47,667 nt of DNA. Source: a virus. Location of the stretch: positions 1 to 47,667 of the IMG/VR virus record IMGVR_UViG_3300046169_000027, one strand, 5' to 3'. The notes under the pieces are model-generated. The model did not search any database. It was given only the letters and a program-made list of their open reading frames with translations, and was not told the DNA's origin. Of this stretch, positions 14,007 through 21,336 are shown piece after piece (within the stretch, counting starts at the first letter, position 1; every line of letters starts with the position of its first letter). Both the position numbers and the translations under genes were made by a program.

Positions 14007-14020
14007 ACTTGTGGTATAAT
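13992..14020 (+). promoter_or_regulatory. Sigma-70 promoter ahead of the replication genes
   Basis: TTTACA (13992-13997), a 17-base spacer and TATAAT (14015-14020) preceded by TGG, that is an extended -10. It lies 39 bases before the SSB ATG and would add transcripts for SSB, primase-helicase and polymerase. Confidence 0.75.
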
Positions 14021-14058
14021 CACACCTTAATTTTCAACCAACAAAAGGAAATAGTAAC

Positions 14059-14484
14059 ATGGCAATAGTATCAGGAACAGCCTACTGGGCAAGTGTAACA
14101 ACACCGAACACTACTTATGAACCAGTGTACACAGTAAACCTAGTAGTCGATGATGACACAGCAGAGTCTTTTAAATCTAAAGGCTTCACTGTAAAAGACA
14201 TGGACGAGGGACAAGCGTTAGTAATCAAGCGTAAAGTTAATGGCCCTAACGGGATGGTACGTCAACCACCTAAGCTAGTAGACTCTGCAAAGAACCCACT
14301 AGATGAGCGTGTAGGTAATGGCTCTAAGGTAAAGGTGCAGTACAAAGAGTGGGAATCTGTATGGAAAGGTAAGACTTTCAAAGGTCTTGACTTCCAAGCT
14401 ATGCAGGTTCTAGATTTAGTAACAGTCGGAGACGTTGATGGTGGCGAGTTCGACATTGAAGATGAAATGGGAGATGAGTTATAA
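14059..14484 (+). CDS. Single-stranded DNA-binding protein (T7 gp2.5-like)
   Basis: A 141-residue protein with the N-terminal beta region (SGTAYWASVTTPNTTYEPVY) of phage SSBs and a strongly acidic C-terminal tail (about FDIEDEMGDEL) of the kind that contacts the polymerase and helicase. It lies just upstream of the primase-helicase gene with its own promoter. It would coat single strands during replication. The family match is from recall of marine podovirus SSBs; size and tail fit. Confidence 0.82.
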   Translation: MAIVSGTAYWASVTTPNTTYEPVYTVNLVVDDDTAESFKSKGFTVKDMDEGQALVIKRKVNGPNGMVRQPPKLVDSAKNPLDERVGNGSKVKVQYKEWESVWKGKTFKGLDFQAMQVLDLVTVGDVDGGEFDIEDEMGDEL

Positions 14485-14711
14485 TGGATACATATAAGAA
14501 AGGCGATGTTTCTTATGAGGTTGCAAAGCTCGATGAAGAGGCGCAAGGTTTGTTTGCGCTTCTAGGTCAAGCAATGGTAAACGTCAGACAGTACAACGAT
14601 AAGATTCAGTTAGTACAAGCAGGAGCTACATATATACAAGGACTGTTTGAAGATAAGCTTACGGATGAAGCTATCATAGACGAGGACACGGAAGTTGAAA
14701 CCGAAGATTAA
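14484..14711 (+). CDS. Hypothetical coiled-coil protein, 75 aa
   Basis: A small protein with a central helix (LDEEAQGLFALLGQAMVNVR) and a very acidic end (DEDTEVETED). It resembles DUF6447-like small phage proteins but I am not certain. Its ATG overlaps the SSB stop (TAATGG), so it is probably coupled to SSB. Confidence 0.6.
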   Translation: MDTYKKGDVSYEVAKLDEEAQGLFALLGQAMVNVRQYNDKIQLVQAGATYIQGLFEDKLTDEAIIDEDTEVETED

Positions 14712-14726
14712 TCACGAGGTATCAAC

Positions 14727-16382
14727 ATGGCTTTTGTCAAATACAATCTCCCCTGCCACAGTTGTGGGGGAAGTGACCCAGTAAGCCAGAATGCTGATGG
14801 GTCTGCGTATTGCTTCAGTTGCAATACTTATTTTAAAGACTACGGCACATCGGAAGTGCAACAAGATAACGTAACGGACTTTGAAAGTTATCAACCAAGA
14901 CAGGATGGTGCTAGTTTCAATGCCCTTACTGACCGTGATATTAGTATAGAGACAGCCAAAAAGTATGGCGTTAAATCTACTACCACAGTCGGTGGGCAAG
15001 TGACTAGCCACCACTATCCTTTCTACAACAACGGAGAGCAAGTTGCTACCAAGATTCGCAAACAGAACAAACAGTTTGCATGGCAAGGAGACTCCAAAGA
15101 AACAGGGTTGTTCGGAGAACAGCTTTTCAAATCAGGCGGTAAGTTTATTACAATCGTAGAGGGAGAGTGTGACGCTATGGCGGCATACGAACTACTCGGA
15201 AGTAAGTGGCCTGTAGTATCTATAAAGTCGGGAGCACAAGGAGGTGCTCGTGATGTTAAGAATAGCTTAGAGTTTCTAGAATCTTTTGAGACTGTAGTTA
15301 TTTGTTTCGACTCAGACGATGTTGGTAAGCAGGGAGCTAAGGCTATTGCCAAGCTACTCAAGCCAAACAAAGCTAAGTTGATGACATTGCCAGAGGGTTT
15401 CAAAGACCCTAACGATATGCTCAAGTCTCGGAAGCACACAGCTTTTGTCAGTGCTTTCTGGGATGCTAAGACATATACTCCATCTGGCATTCTTAATCTA
15501 TCCACTCAGCTTGAGGCTTATCGCAAGCTTCAGACTGAGAAGAAAGACTCTATCCCCTACCCTTGGCATGGACTCAACGCCAAGCTAGAGGGCATGAGGT
15601 CAGGAGAACTAGTAACTCTTACTGGTGGTACTGGTCTAGGTAAGTCTAGTGTGACTCGTGAAATTGAGCACTGGCTTATCAATCACACCAAAGACAACGT
15701 AGGTATCGTAGCCCTTGAAGAGAACTGGGCTAGGACTGCCGAGGGTATTATGTCTATCGAAGCTAATGCAAAGCTTCACCTCAACAGTGTCAAAGAAGAA
15801 GTAGGCGAAGACAAACTGCTCGATGTTTACCGCAATGTATTTATGGGTGAGAACGAGGGTCGTGTTTGGATTCATGCCCACCTTGGTGTCAATCACTTAG
15901 ATGATATATTCAGTAAGCTCCGCTACCTAATCGTGGGTTTAGATTGTAAGTGGGTAGTTGTTGACCACCTCCACATGCTTGTACTGCAAGCACTAGATGG
16001 TGACGAACGTAAAGCTATTGACAGTATCATGCACCGACTTCGCTCTCTTGTAGAAGAGACAGGTGTAGGTATGATACTAGTGTCTCACCTCCGTAGGGTT
16101 GATGGCAACCGAGGACATGAGAATGGAATAGAAACAGGGCTATCACACTTACGTGGCAGTCAGTCCATTGCTCAGCTTAGCGATGCCGTTATATCTCTTG
16201 AGCGTAATCAACAGTCGGATGATGACGTAGAAGCTTCAACGACCAAGGTGCGAGTGCTCAAGTCCAGATATACTGGTGACGTTGGAGTAGCCTGCAGCTT
16301 AATGTATGATGGAGACACAGGTAGATTATGTGAGATACCTAGCGAGGATGACTACAGTGCATTTGATGGAGATGAGTTATGA
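14727..16382 (+). CDS. Primase-helicase (T7 gp4-like)
   Basis: A 551-residue bifunctional replication enzyme. It has a zinc ribbon with C10, C13, C29 and C32; a TOPRIM primase domain with VEGECDAM (about 141-148) and CFDSDDVGKQGA (about 192-203); and a RecA/DnaB-type helicase domain with Walker A TGGTGLGKSS at about 297-306 and Walker B VVVDHLHML near 410. It unwinds DNA and primes lagging strands with the downstream polymerase. Length is normal for the family (T7 gp4, 566 aa). Its stop overlaps the polymerase ATG. Confidence 0.95.
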   Translation: MAFVKYNLPCHSCGGSDPVSQNADGSAYCFSCNTYFKDYGTSEVQQDNVTDFESYQPRQDGASFNALTDRDISIETAKKYGVKSTTTVGGQVTSHHYPFYNNGEQVATKIRKQNKQFAWQGDSKETGLFGEQLFKSGGKFITIVEGECDAMAAYELLGSKWPVVSIKSGAQGGARDVKNSLEFLESFETVVICFDSDDVGKQGAKAIAKLLKPNKAKLMTLPEGFKDPNDMLKSRKHTAFVSAFWDAKTYTPSGILNLSTQLEAYRKLQTEKKDSIPYPWHGLNAKLEGMRSGELVTLTGGTGLGKSSVTREIEHWLINHTKDNVGIVALEENWARTAEGIMSIEANAKLHLNSVKEEVGEDKLLDVYRNVFMGENEGRVWIHAHLGVNHLDDIFSKLRYLIVGLDCKWVVVDHLHMLVLQALDGDERKAIDSIMHRLRSLVEETGVGMILVSHLRRVDGNRGHENGIETGLSHLRGSQSIAQLSDAVISLERNQQSDDDVEASTTKVRVLKSRYTGDVGVACSLMYDGDTGRLCEIPSEDDYSAFDGDEL

Positions 16383-18139
16383 ACATAGTATTTGATATTG
16401 AGGCAGATGGTCTCAACCCCAGTAAGATATTCTGTATTGTAGCACAGGACGTAGACACTGAAGAGGTGTTTACGTTCGACAATACACAGCTCGAAGCAGG
16501 TTATGGTTTCTTAAAGTCTGCTACTAAATTAATCGGACACAACCTATTAGGTTATGACCTACCTGCACTTAAAGATGTAGAGGGTATTGACCTCAGCGAC
16601 AAGAAGATTGTAGATACATTAGTCCTTTCTAGATTATTTAAACCAACCCGTGAGGGTGGCCATGGTCTAGAGTCTTGGGGTTATCGCCTCAAGTTTAACA
16701 AGGGTGACTATGGTGACAACCAAGATGCTTGGGATGCTTACACACCAGAGATGCTTGAGTACTGTAAGCGTGATGTAGAACTGAATACAAAAGTGTATAT
16801 GGCTTTGCGGCAAGAGAGCCGTGGCTTCACACCTCAGTCAGTTAGATTAGAACATGCAGTGGCTAAGATTATAGACCAACAAAGACGTAACGGCTTTGAG
16901 CTAGACACCAAGAAAGCTATGATGCTAGTTGCAATGTTCCAAGACAAGCTCAATGAAGTAGAAACTACAGTGCATGAAACATTCAAGCCTAAAGTTATAG
17001 TACAAGAACTGTATCCTAAGTACACAAAATCTGGTGCTCTATCTAAACTTGCACAGGACTTTGACAACAAAGGCGTACGGCTTACTGATGATGAGTGGGC
17101 TGAGATGAGCAGAACAAAGGAATATGTAACTCGTAGAACACCTGTACCTTTTAACCTTGGCTCAAGAAAACAAATCGGTGAGTATCTGGTTGATGCAGGT
17201 TGGAAGCCTAAGAACTTTACACCTACTGGTCAGCCGATTGTTGATGAGGGTACGCTATCAAGAGTTAAAGGTATACCTGAAGCTGCCTTGATTGCTGAGT
17301 ATCTAATGCTTCAAAAGCGTTTGGCTCAAGTAAACAGTTGGCTTAAAGCTCTTGAACCTGACAACAGGATACGAGGATATGTTAATCACAATGGTGCAGT
17401 AACAGGACGTATGACACATAGTCACCCTAACACGGCTCAAATACCGAGCACTAACTCACCCTACGGCAAAGAGTGTAGGGAGTGTTGGACTGTAAAAGAT
17501 GGTAATCAACTGGTAGGCATTGATGCTTCTGGACTAGAACTAAGAATGCTTGCACACTATATGAACGATGAGGGATACACAAATGAAATTCTCAACGGAG
17601 ACATCCACACTACAAATCAAAAGCTTGCAGGACTTGAATCTAGAAATCAGGCAAAGACTTTCATCTATGCCCTTTTGTACGGAGCAGGAGATGCAAAGCT
17701 TGGGTCAGTGGCTAAGCAAGGCAAAGCAAGAGGTAGAGAACTACGAAACGCATTTCTTGATAGTCTCCCATCATTTAAATCTCTTGTCCAACGAGTACAA
17801 AGAGAGAGTAAAAAGGGATTCCTTAAAGGATTAGATGGTCGCAAGGTTGCAGTACGCTCTGAACATGCCGCACTCAACACACTACTCCAGTCAGCCGGTG
17901 CTATAGTTATGAAAGAAGCCTTGGTTCTTCTGGACAACAGCATAAAAGAAATGAGATTAGATGCTAAGTTTGTGGCTAATGTACATGATGAATGGCAGAT
18001 TGAGTGTCGAGCATCAGTCGCAGATAAGGTAGGTAAGCTCGGAGTAGAAGCTATTATACAAGCAGGTAAGAACTTAAACTTAAACTGTCCTCTTGATGGG
18101 GACTACAACATCGGAGATGGTTGGCATGAAACCCACTAA
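16379..18139 (+). CDS. DNA polymerase, family A
   Basis: A 586-residue T7-type replicative polymerase. The proofreading 3'-5' exonuclease has FDIEADG (D6, E8), GHNLLGYD near 55 and CKRDVELN near 130. The polymerase has motif A GIDASGLELRM near 380, motif B RNQAKTFIYALLYG near 420-434 and motif C VHDEW near 535. It is shorter than T7 gp5 (704 aa) and lacks an obvious large thioredoxin-binding loop, as in SIO1-like phages. The frame is intact. Confidence 0.95.
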   Translation: MNIVFDIEADGLNPSKIFCIVAQDVDTEEVFTFDNTQLEAGYGFLKSATKLIGHNLLGYDLPALKDVEGIDLSDKKIVDTLVLSRLFKPTREGGHGLESWGYRLKFNKGDYGDNQDAWDAYTPEMLEYCKRDVELNTKVYMALRQESRGFTPQSVRLEHAVAKIIDQQRRNGFELDTKKAMMLVAMFQDKLNEVETTVHETFKPKVIVQELYPKYTKSGALSKLAQDFDNKGVRLTDDEWAEMSRTKEYVTRRTPVPFNLGSRKQIGEYLVDAGWKPKNFTPTGQPIVDEGTLSRVKGIPEAALIAEYLMLQKRLAQVNSWLKALEPDNRIRGYVNHNGAVTGRMTHSHPNTAQIPSTNSPYGKECRECWTVKDGNQLVGIDASGLELRMLAHYMNDEGYTNEILNGDIHTTNQKLAGLESRNQAKTFIYALLYGAGDAKLGSVAKQGKARGRELRNAFLDSLPSFKSLVQRVQRESKKGFLKGLDGRKVAVRSEHAALNTLLQSAGAIVMKEALVLLDNSIKEMRLDAKFVANVHDEWQIECRASVADKVGKLGVEAIIQAGKNLNLNCPLDGDYNIGDGWHETH

Positions 18140-18545
18140 AGCAGACAGAAAGAAATTCGACCTAGACTTACAGTATGGTGAAGTGCGTGAAGATAAGATT
18201 GCAGACATGCTCACCAACAAAAAGATAGAAGTTAAATCAGAGCGTGACCTATGGCAAAAGACTGGTAACATTTGTATTGAGTATAAGTCTTGGGGTAAAC
18301 CATCAGGCATTGACGCAACTGAATCAGACTACTGGTTTCACAACCTATGTGTCGGTGATGATGAATACTGTACACTGGTGTTTAACACTAAGACTCTCAA
18401 GAAGATTGTTAAAGGTCTAGACAGTTTCAAAACAGTTTCAGGTGGCGACAACAGAGCAAGTCAAATGTATTTGCTAAACCTACAAAAACTGTTTTCAAGT
18501 GATGTAATCAAAGCCTTTAAGGAGTTAGATTATGAGCAAGCTTAA
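18126..18545 (+). CDS. Putative PD-(D/E)XK endonuclease, 139 aa
   Basis: I chose the ATG at 18126, which has GGAG 8 bases upstream and overlaps the polymerase end. MKPTKADRKKFDLDLQYGEV is followed by IEVKSERDLWQKTGNICIEY, a layout like restriction-endonuclease-fold enzymes (D/E, then ExK, then a glycine-rich strand). It is followed by a conserved SDYWFHNL segment. A role in degrading host DNA or in recombination is likely. Catalytic identity is inferred from pattern only. Confidence 0.6.
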   Translation: MKPTKADRKKFDLDLQYGEVREDKIADMLTNKKIEVKSERDLWQKTGNICIEYKSWGKPSGIDATESDYWFHNLCVGDDEYCTLVFNTKTLKKIVKGLDSFKTVSGGDNRASQMYLLNLQKLFSSDVIKAFKELDYEQA

Positions 18546-19389
18546 CACTATAGTACCTGACATATATAATATGCTAGAAAAGCTTTCAGATGGCGAGCCT
18601 CTTCCAATAACGGAGGAGGCGCTTGATGAAACTATGGCCTCAATGAAAGAAGCTATTATGCACTGGGCTACACCCCGTAAGCGTGACACTGATTTCACTG
18701 TTAGAATGTCTAACGTAGGTAAGCCGTCTCGTCAGATGTGGTTTGAGAAACGAGACCCCAATGGTCGTGGCTCTGTTGATGGGGCTACACAGATTAAGTT
18801 TTTGTATGGTCATGTGCTTGAAGAGCTTGTGCTGATGCTTGTTCGTATGGCAGGACACAATGTAACCGATGAGCAAAAAGAAGTTAAGGTTAACGGCATT
18901 GTTGGACACATGGACTGTAAGATTAATGGCGAAGTTGTTGACGTTAAATCCGCCTCTAGATTTGCATTCAATAAGTTTCAGAACGGCACATTAGCCGCTG
19001 ATGACCCCTTCGGTTATCTCGGACAGCTTGCAGGGTACGAAGAAGCAGAGGGTACAGATGAGGGTGGCTTCCTTGTTATCAACAAAGAAAGCGGTGAGCT
19101 ATGTATGTACACTCCCGATGACTTAGATAAACCTAACATCAACACAAAAATAAATACTCTATTAAGTGAATTAAAACTTGACAAACCCCCTGAACTATGT
19201 TATACTCCCATACCTGATGGAAAGAAAGGTAATATAAAATTACCAAAAGGTTGTTCGTGGTGTAAGTATAAACACGAATGTCACAAGGACGCTAACGATG
19301 GTGCAGGTCTTAGAACTTTTAAATATTCTACAGGCTATACATACCTAACACAAGTCGTAGCAGAACCCAAAGTGGATGAGGTACTATGA
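18532..19389 (+). CDS. PD-(D/E)XK exonuclease, Cas4/RecB-like with cysteine cluster
   Basis: A 285-residue nuclease. GHMD (near 125) and VVDVKSAS (near 137-144) provide the D and DxK of the RecB-type active site. A Cys in PELCYTP (near 222) plus CSWCKYKHEC (near 243-252) could hold an iron-sulphur cluster as in Cas4 and AddB. It takes the place of the T7 gp6 exonuclease in the operon and probably degrades host DNA and aids recombination. An internal promoter lies at 19178-19206. Confidence 0.8.
   Translation: MSKLNTIVPDIYNMLEKLSDGEPLPITEEALDETMASMKEAIMHWATPRKRDTDFTVRMSNVGKPSRQMWFEKRDPNGRGSVDGATQIKFLYGHVLEELVLMLVRMAGHNVTDEQKEVKVNGIVGHMDCKINGEVVDVKSASRFAFNKFQNGTLAADDPFGYLGQLAGYEEAEGTDEGGFLVINKESGELCMYTPDDLDKPNINTKINTLLSELKLDKPPELCYTPIPDGKKGNIKLPKGCSWCKYKHECHKDANDGAGLRTFKYSTGYTYLTQVVAEPKVDEVL
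19178..19206 (+). promoter_or_regulatory. Intragenic sigma-70 promoter before the resolvase/RNR genes
   Basis: TTGACA (19178-19183), a 17-base spacer and TATACT (19201-19206), with TG one base before the -10 box, lie inside the exonuclease coding region. Five of six -10 bases and all -35 bases match consensus. It would give extra transcripts for the resolvase, DUF3310 and ribonucleotide reductase genes. Confidence 0.65.
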
Positions 19390-19673
19390 ATCGCAGGAAA
19401 AGCAAAAGAATCTACAAGCAATCTAAAAGACTTCAGCTCGAGTGGCTGAGGTCTTTGGTTGACGAAGTAGAGGCTAATAAGATTAATGCAAATAACATGG
19501 AAGAGATGCTCCCCGACCAGAAACACATCTGGGGTCAGGGGCAATTAAGACTCAGCTTCTATACAGACAAATGGCTAAACAAAAAGATAAAGCAGCTAAT
19601 TAAAATATTTCCAGATAAAGAAATAGAAGACATTACAAGCGAGGACATAGTGTGGAAGATGTCGAAACGCTAG
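19386..19673 (+). CDS. Hypothetical basic protein, 95 aa
   Basis: Overlaps the exonuclease stop by 4 bases. A basic helical N-terminus (MNRRKSKRIYKQSKRLQLEW) precedes a mixed region. No recognised family. It is positioned among recombination genes, so nucleic-acid binding is plausible. Confidence 0.65.
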   Translation: MNRRKSKRIYKQSKRLQLEWLRSLVDEVEANKINANNMEEMLPDQKHIWGQGQLRLSFYTDKWLNKKIKQLIKIFPDKEIEDITSEDIVWKMSKR

Positions 19674-19816
19674 GAATAGAAGATGCTATAATAGCAATAG
19701 GAAGCTACTTATATAATTCAAACAGGACAATCTCTGATGTTGATGATGAGTTTTTAGAAGCGTTACTGCTTTTAGTCAGCGTTGAGCTTGAACGCAGGGA
19801 GGCAACACTACATTGA
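19652..19816 (+). CDS. Hypothetical protein with GTG start, 54 aa
   Basis: A short acidic helical ORF beginning at the GTG at 19652, with GAGG about 7 bases upstream. It overlaps the previous gene by 22 bases and shares its TGA with the TTG start of the resolvase (TTGA). The hydrophobic helix LEALLLLVSVELERRE is amphipathic rather than membrane-like. The coupled overlaps at both ends support translation. Confidence 0.55.
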   Translation: MEDVETLGIEDAIIAIGSYLYNSNRTISDVDDEFLEALLLLVSVELERREATLH

Positions 19817-20289
19817 AAAAAGTTAGGAAGGGCTTTAGAAAGCCACGAGTTAAACGACCAGTGGATAAGAACTTAGTTAAAGGCTACGACTCTAACTGGG
19901 AGTACGAACTCCACTCAGGTATCTTAGATGCTTGGGAGCATCATGTTGATAAGGTTGAGTACACTGTTAATCACAAGTACGAGCCTGACTTTGTTAAAGT
20001 TATTGACGGCAAGAAGATATTGCTTGAAGCAAAAGGCAGGTTTTGGGACAGCGCTGAATACAGTAAGTACATCTGGATTAACAAAGCTCTTCCTGACGAC
20101 ATTGAGTTAGTGTTTTTATTTGCTAATCCAAGCGCACCAATGCCTCAAGCTAAGGTACGTAAGGATGGCACAAGACGCTCACACTCTGAGTGGGCAGACA
20201 AGAACAACTTTAGATGGTTCAGTGAAGATAGTATACCTGACAAGTGGATTAACGTAAAGAAAAGAGAGGACTTTAAGAATGAGCATTGA
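19813..20289 (+). CDS. Endonuclease I-like Holliday junction resolvase (T7 gp3-like)
   Basis: A 158-residue protein starting at a TTG with GGGAGG upstream. YEPDF near residue 56 and ILLEAKGRF near 70-78 match the catalytic D and ExK of the phage T7 endonuclease I family, and the basic N-terminus (KKVRKGFRKPRVKRPVDK) would bind branched DNA. It resolves branched replication intermediates before packaging and helps break down host DNA. Length is close to T7 gp3 (149 aa). Confidence 0.85.
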   Translation: MKKVRKGFRKPRVKRPVDKNLVKGYDSNWEYELHSGILDAWEHHVDKVEYTVNHKYEPDFVKVIDGKKILLEAKGRFWDSAEYSKYIWINKALPDDIELVFLFANPSAPMPQAKVRKDGTRRSHSEWADKNNFRWFSEDSIPDKWINVKKREDFKNEH

Positions 20290-20695
20290 TGATGCAACCC
20301 CTGCTGATTGGGATAAAGTAACTTTTAAAACAAACAAAGTAGGTGAGCCCACGTTTGAGGAGTACATGAAACGACTCAACTCTAACTGGGTATTTGATAG
20401 CACAAGAGGCACTGACCCTGTTGTTACTGCTGATGCAGGAGACTTTGAAGATTGTTGGGATAATGAAAAAGCCGACAATGTAAACAGCCCCTCGCATTAT
20501 AACTATGGCAAGGTAGAGTGCATCGAAGCTATTGAAGAGAGCATGACCCCTGAAGCTTTCAAAGGCTACCTAAAGGGTAACGCTATTAAATACTTGTGGC
20601 GCTACGAAAGGAAGTCGAACGCAGTGCAAGATTTACAGAAAGCTGCTTGGTACTTGAGCAGACTTACTCAAACAAATCTATCTGATAATGACTAA
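20279..20695 (+). CDS. DUF3310 protein
   Basis: The C-terminal half (about 65-130: VNSPSHYNYGKVECIEAIEE, later KGNAIKYLWRY and DLQKAAWYL) is the DUF3310 domain, often annotated as a putative nucleotide kinase-like protein in phages; its activity is not established. The N-terminal 60 residues are unrelated and acidic. The gene overlaps both neighbours. Confidence 0.85.
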   Translation: MSIDDATPADWDKVTFKTNKVGEPTFEEYMKRLNSNWVFDSTRGTDPVVTADAGDFEDCWDNEKADNVNSPSHYNYGKVECIEAIEESMTPEAFKGYLKGNAIKYLWRYERKSNAVQDLQKAAWYLSRLTQTNLSDND

Positions 20696-20855
20696 GTGGT
20701 GGCGTATCTGGGCTAAGTCTCTTGGAGAGAAGGTAGGAGAGACAGATAAGCAAGCAGATACAGTGGCGGCTATTAGGACTTTTTGGTGGCTCGTCCACAT
20801 CGCTACCTGTTTTATGATTATTTTAAACAACGCTACAAATTTAGGTTGGTTATAA
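20688..20855 (+). CDS. Small membrane protein, 55 aa
   Basis: MTKWWRIWAKSLGEKVGETD starts a 55-residue protein with a charged N-terminal part and one membrane segment near residues 32-48 (FWWLVHIATCFMIIL). It overlaps the DUF3310 end by 8 bases and shares one base (TAATG) with the next gene. I recall similar small proteins in Vibrio and marine podoviruses. Confidence 0.62.
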   Translation: MTKWWRIWAKSLGEKVGETDKQADTVAAIRTFWWLVHIATCFMIILNNATNLGWL

Positions 20856-20998
20856 TGGACAGAAAAGAAGAAAGGCGTAAAAGCTTTCAACGCAAAAAGA
20901 AATTTAAAAAGATAACAAGGTCTTCTAAAGCTAAGACCGAACGCAAAAAAACAAAGGAAAACATAGATGACATTTTATTTTTGGAACAGACTTTTTAG
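20855..20998 (+). CDS. Hypothetical highly basic protein, 47 aa
   Basis: Starts at the ATG at 20855 coupled to the upstream stop. Residues 4-34 are almost entirely Lys/Arg (RKEERRKSFQRKKKFKK), suggesting nucleic-acid binding or membrane/ribosome interaction. Its end overlaps the next gene by 32 bases. Confidence 0.6.
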   Translation: MDRKEERRKSFQRKKKFKKITRSSKAKTERKKTKENIDDILFLEQTF

Positions 20999-21161
20999 TT
21001 TAGAAGTAAGAAATGGAATCGGGCTCGATTTAGAATTTTGTGATAGTCGACCCGTATGGACAATGAAAGATGGCGAACATGACGTAATGCCGTTTGAGGG
21101 GCTCGTAATACAGCTACCCTTTCTAACCCTATCTATCGGCAATGTATATCAGGAGAGTTAA
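20967..21161 (+). CDS. Hypothetical protein, 64 aa
   Basis: MTFYFWNRLFSLEVRNGIGL opens a 64-residue protein, predicted mostly beta, with no membrane span despite its aromatic start. A GGAAA-type ribosome site precedes its ATG. Similar short proteins are found beside RNR genes in marine phages, by recollection only. Confidence 0.6.
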   Translation: MTFYFWNRLFSLEVRNGIGLDLEFCDSRPVWTMKDGEHDVMPFEGLVIQLPFLTLSIGNVYQES

Positions 21162-21162
21162 C

Positions 21163-21333
21163 ATGAGAGCAAGACATCAATATTTTTTAAAAGCAGTAGT
21201 ATTATTTTTAGTTTCACCAGTGTATGTACCCGCAGTAATTGTATGGAAAAACAAGGAAGATGTACTATCTTTCTACAAAGAGTTTTGGCAAGCTGTAACA
21301 TTCACTCACCCTGAATACGAAGGCATGGAGTAA
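21163..21333 (+). CDS. Small membrane protein, 56 aa
   Basis: ATG at 21163, with AGGAGAG about 6 bases upstream, is preferred over the longer ATG at 21142. MRARHQYFLKAVVLFLVSPV continues hydrophobic to about residue 25, giving one membrane helix, and then a soluble tail. It lies 3 bases before the RNR gene. Confidence 0.6.
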   Translation: MRARHQYFLKAVVLFLVSPVYVPAVIVWKNKEDVLSFYKEFWQAVTFTHPEYEGME

Positions 21334-21336
21334 TAG

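Noticed and set aside
15023-15505. Minus-strand ORF of 160 codons
   Set aside because: Antisense to the primase-helicase whose zinc, TOPRIM and helicase motifs are intact.
19681-19695. TATAAT at 19687-19692 as a promoter
   Set aside because: No -35-like sequence at the right distance; it lies within the small palindrome GCTATAATAGC in coding sequence.
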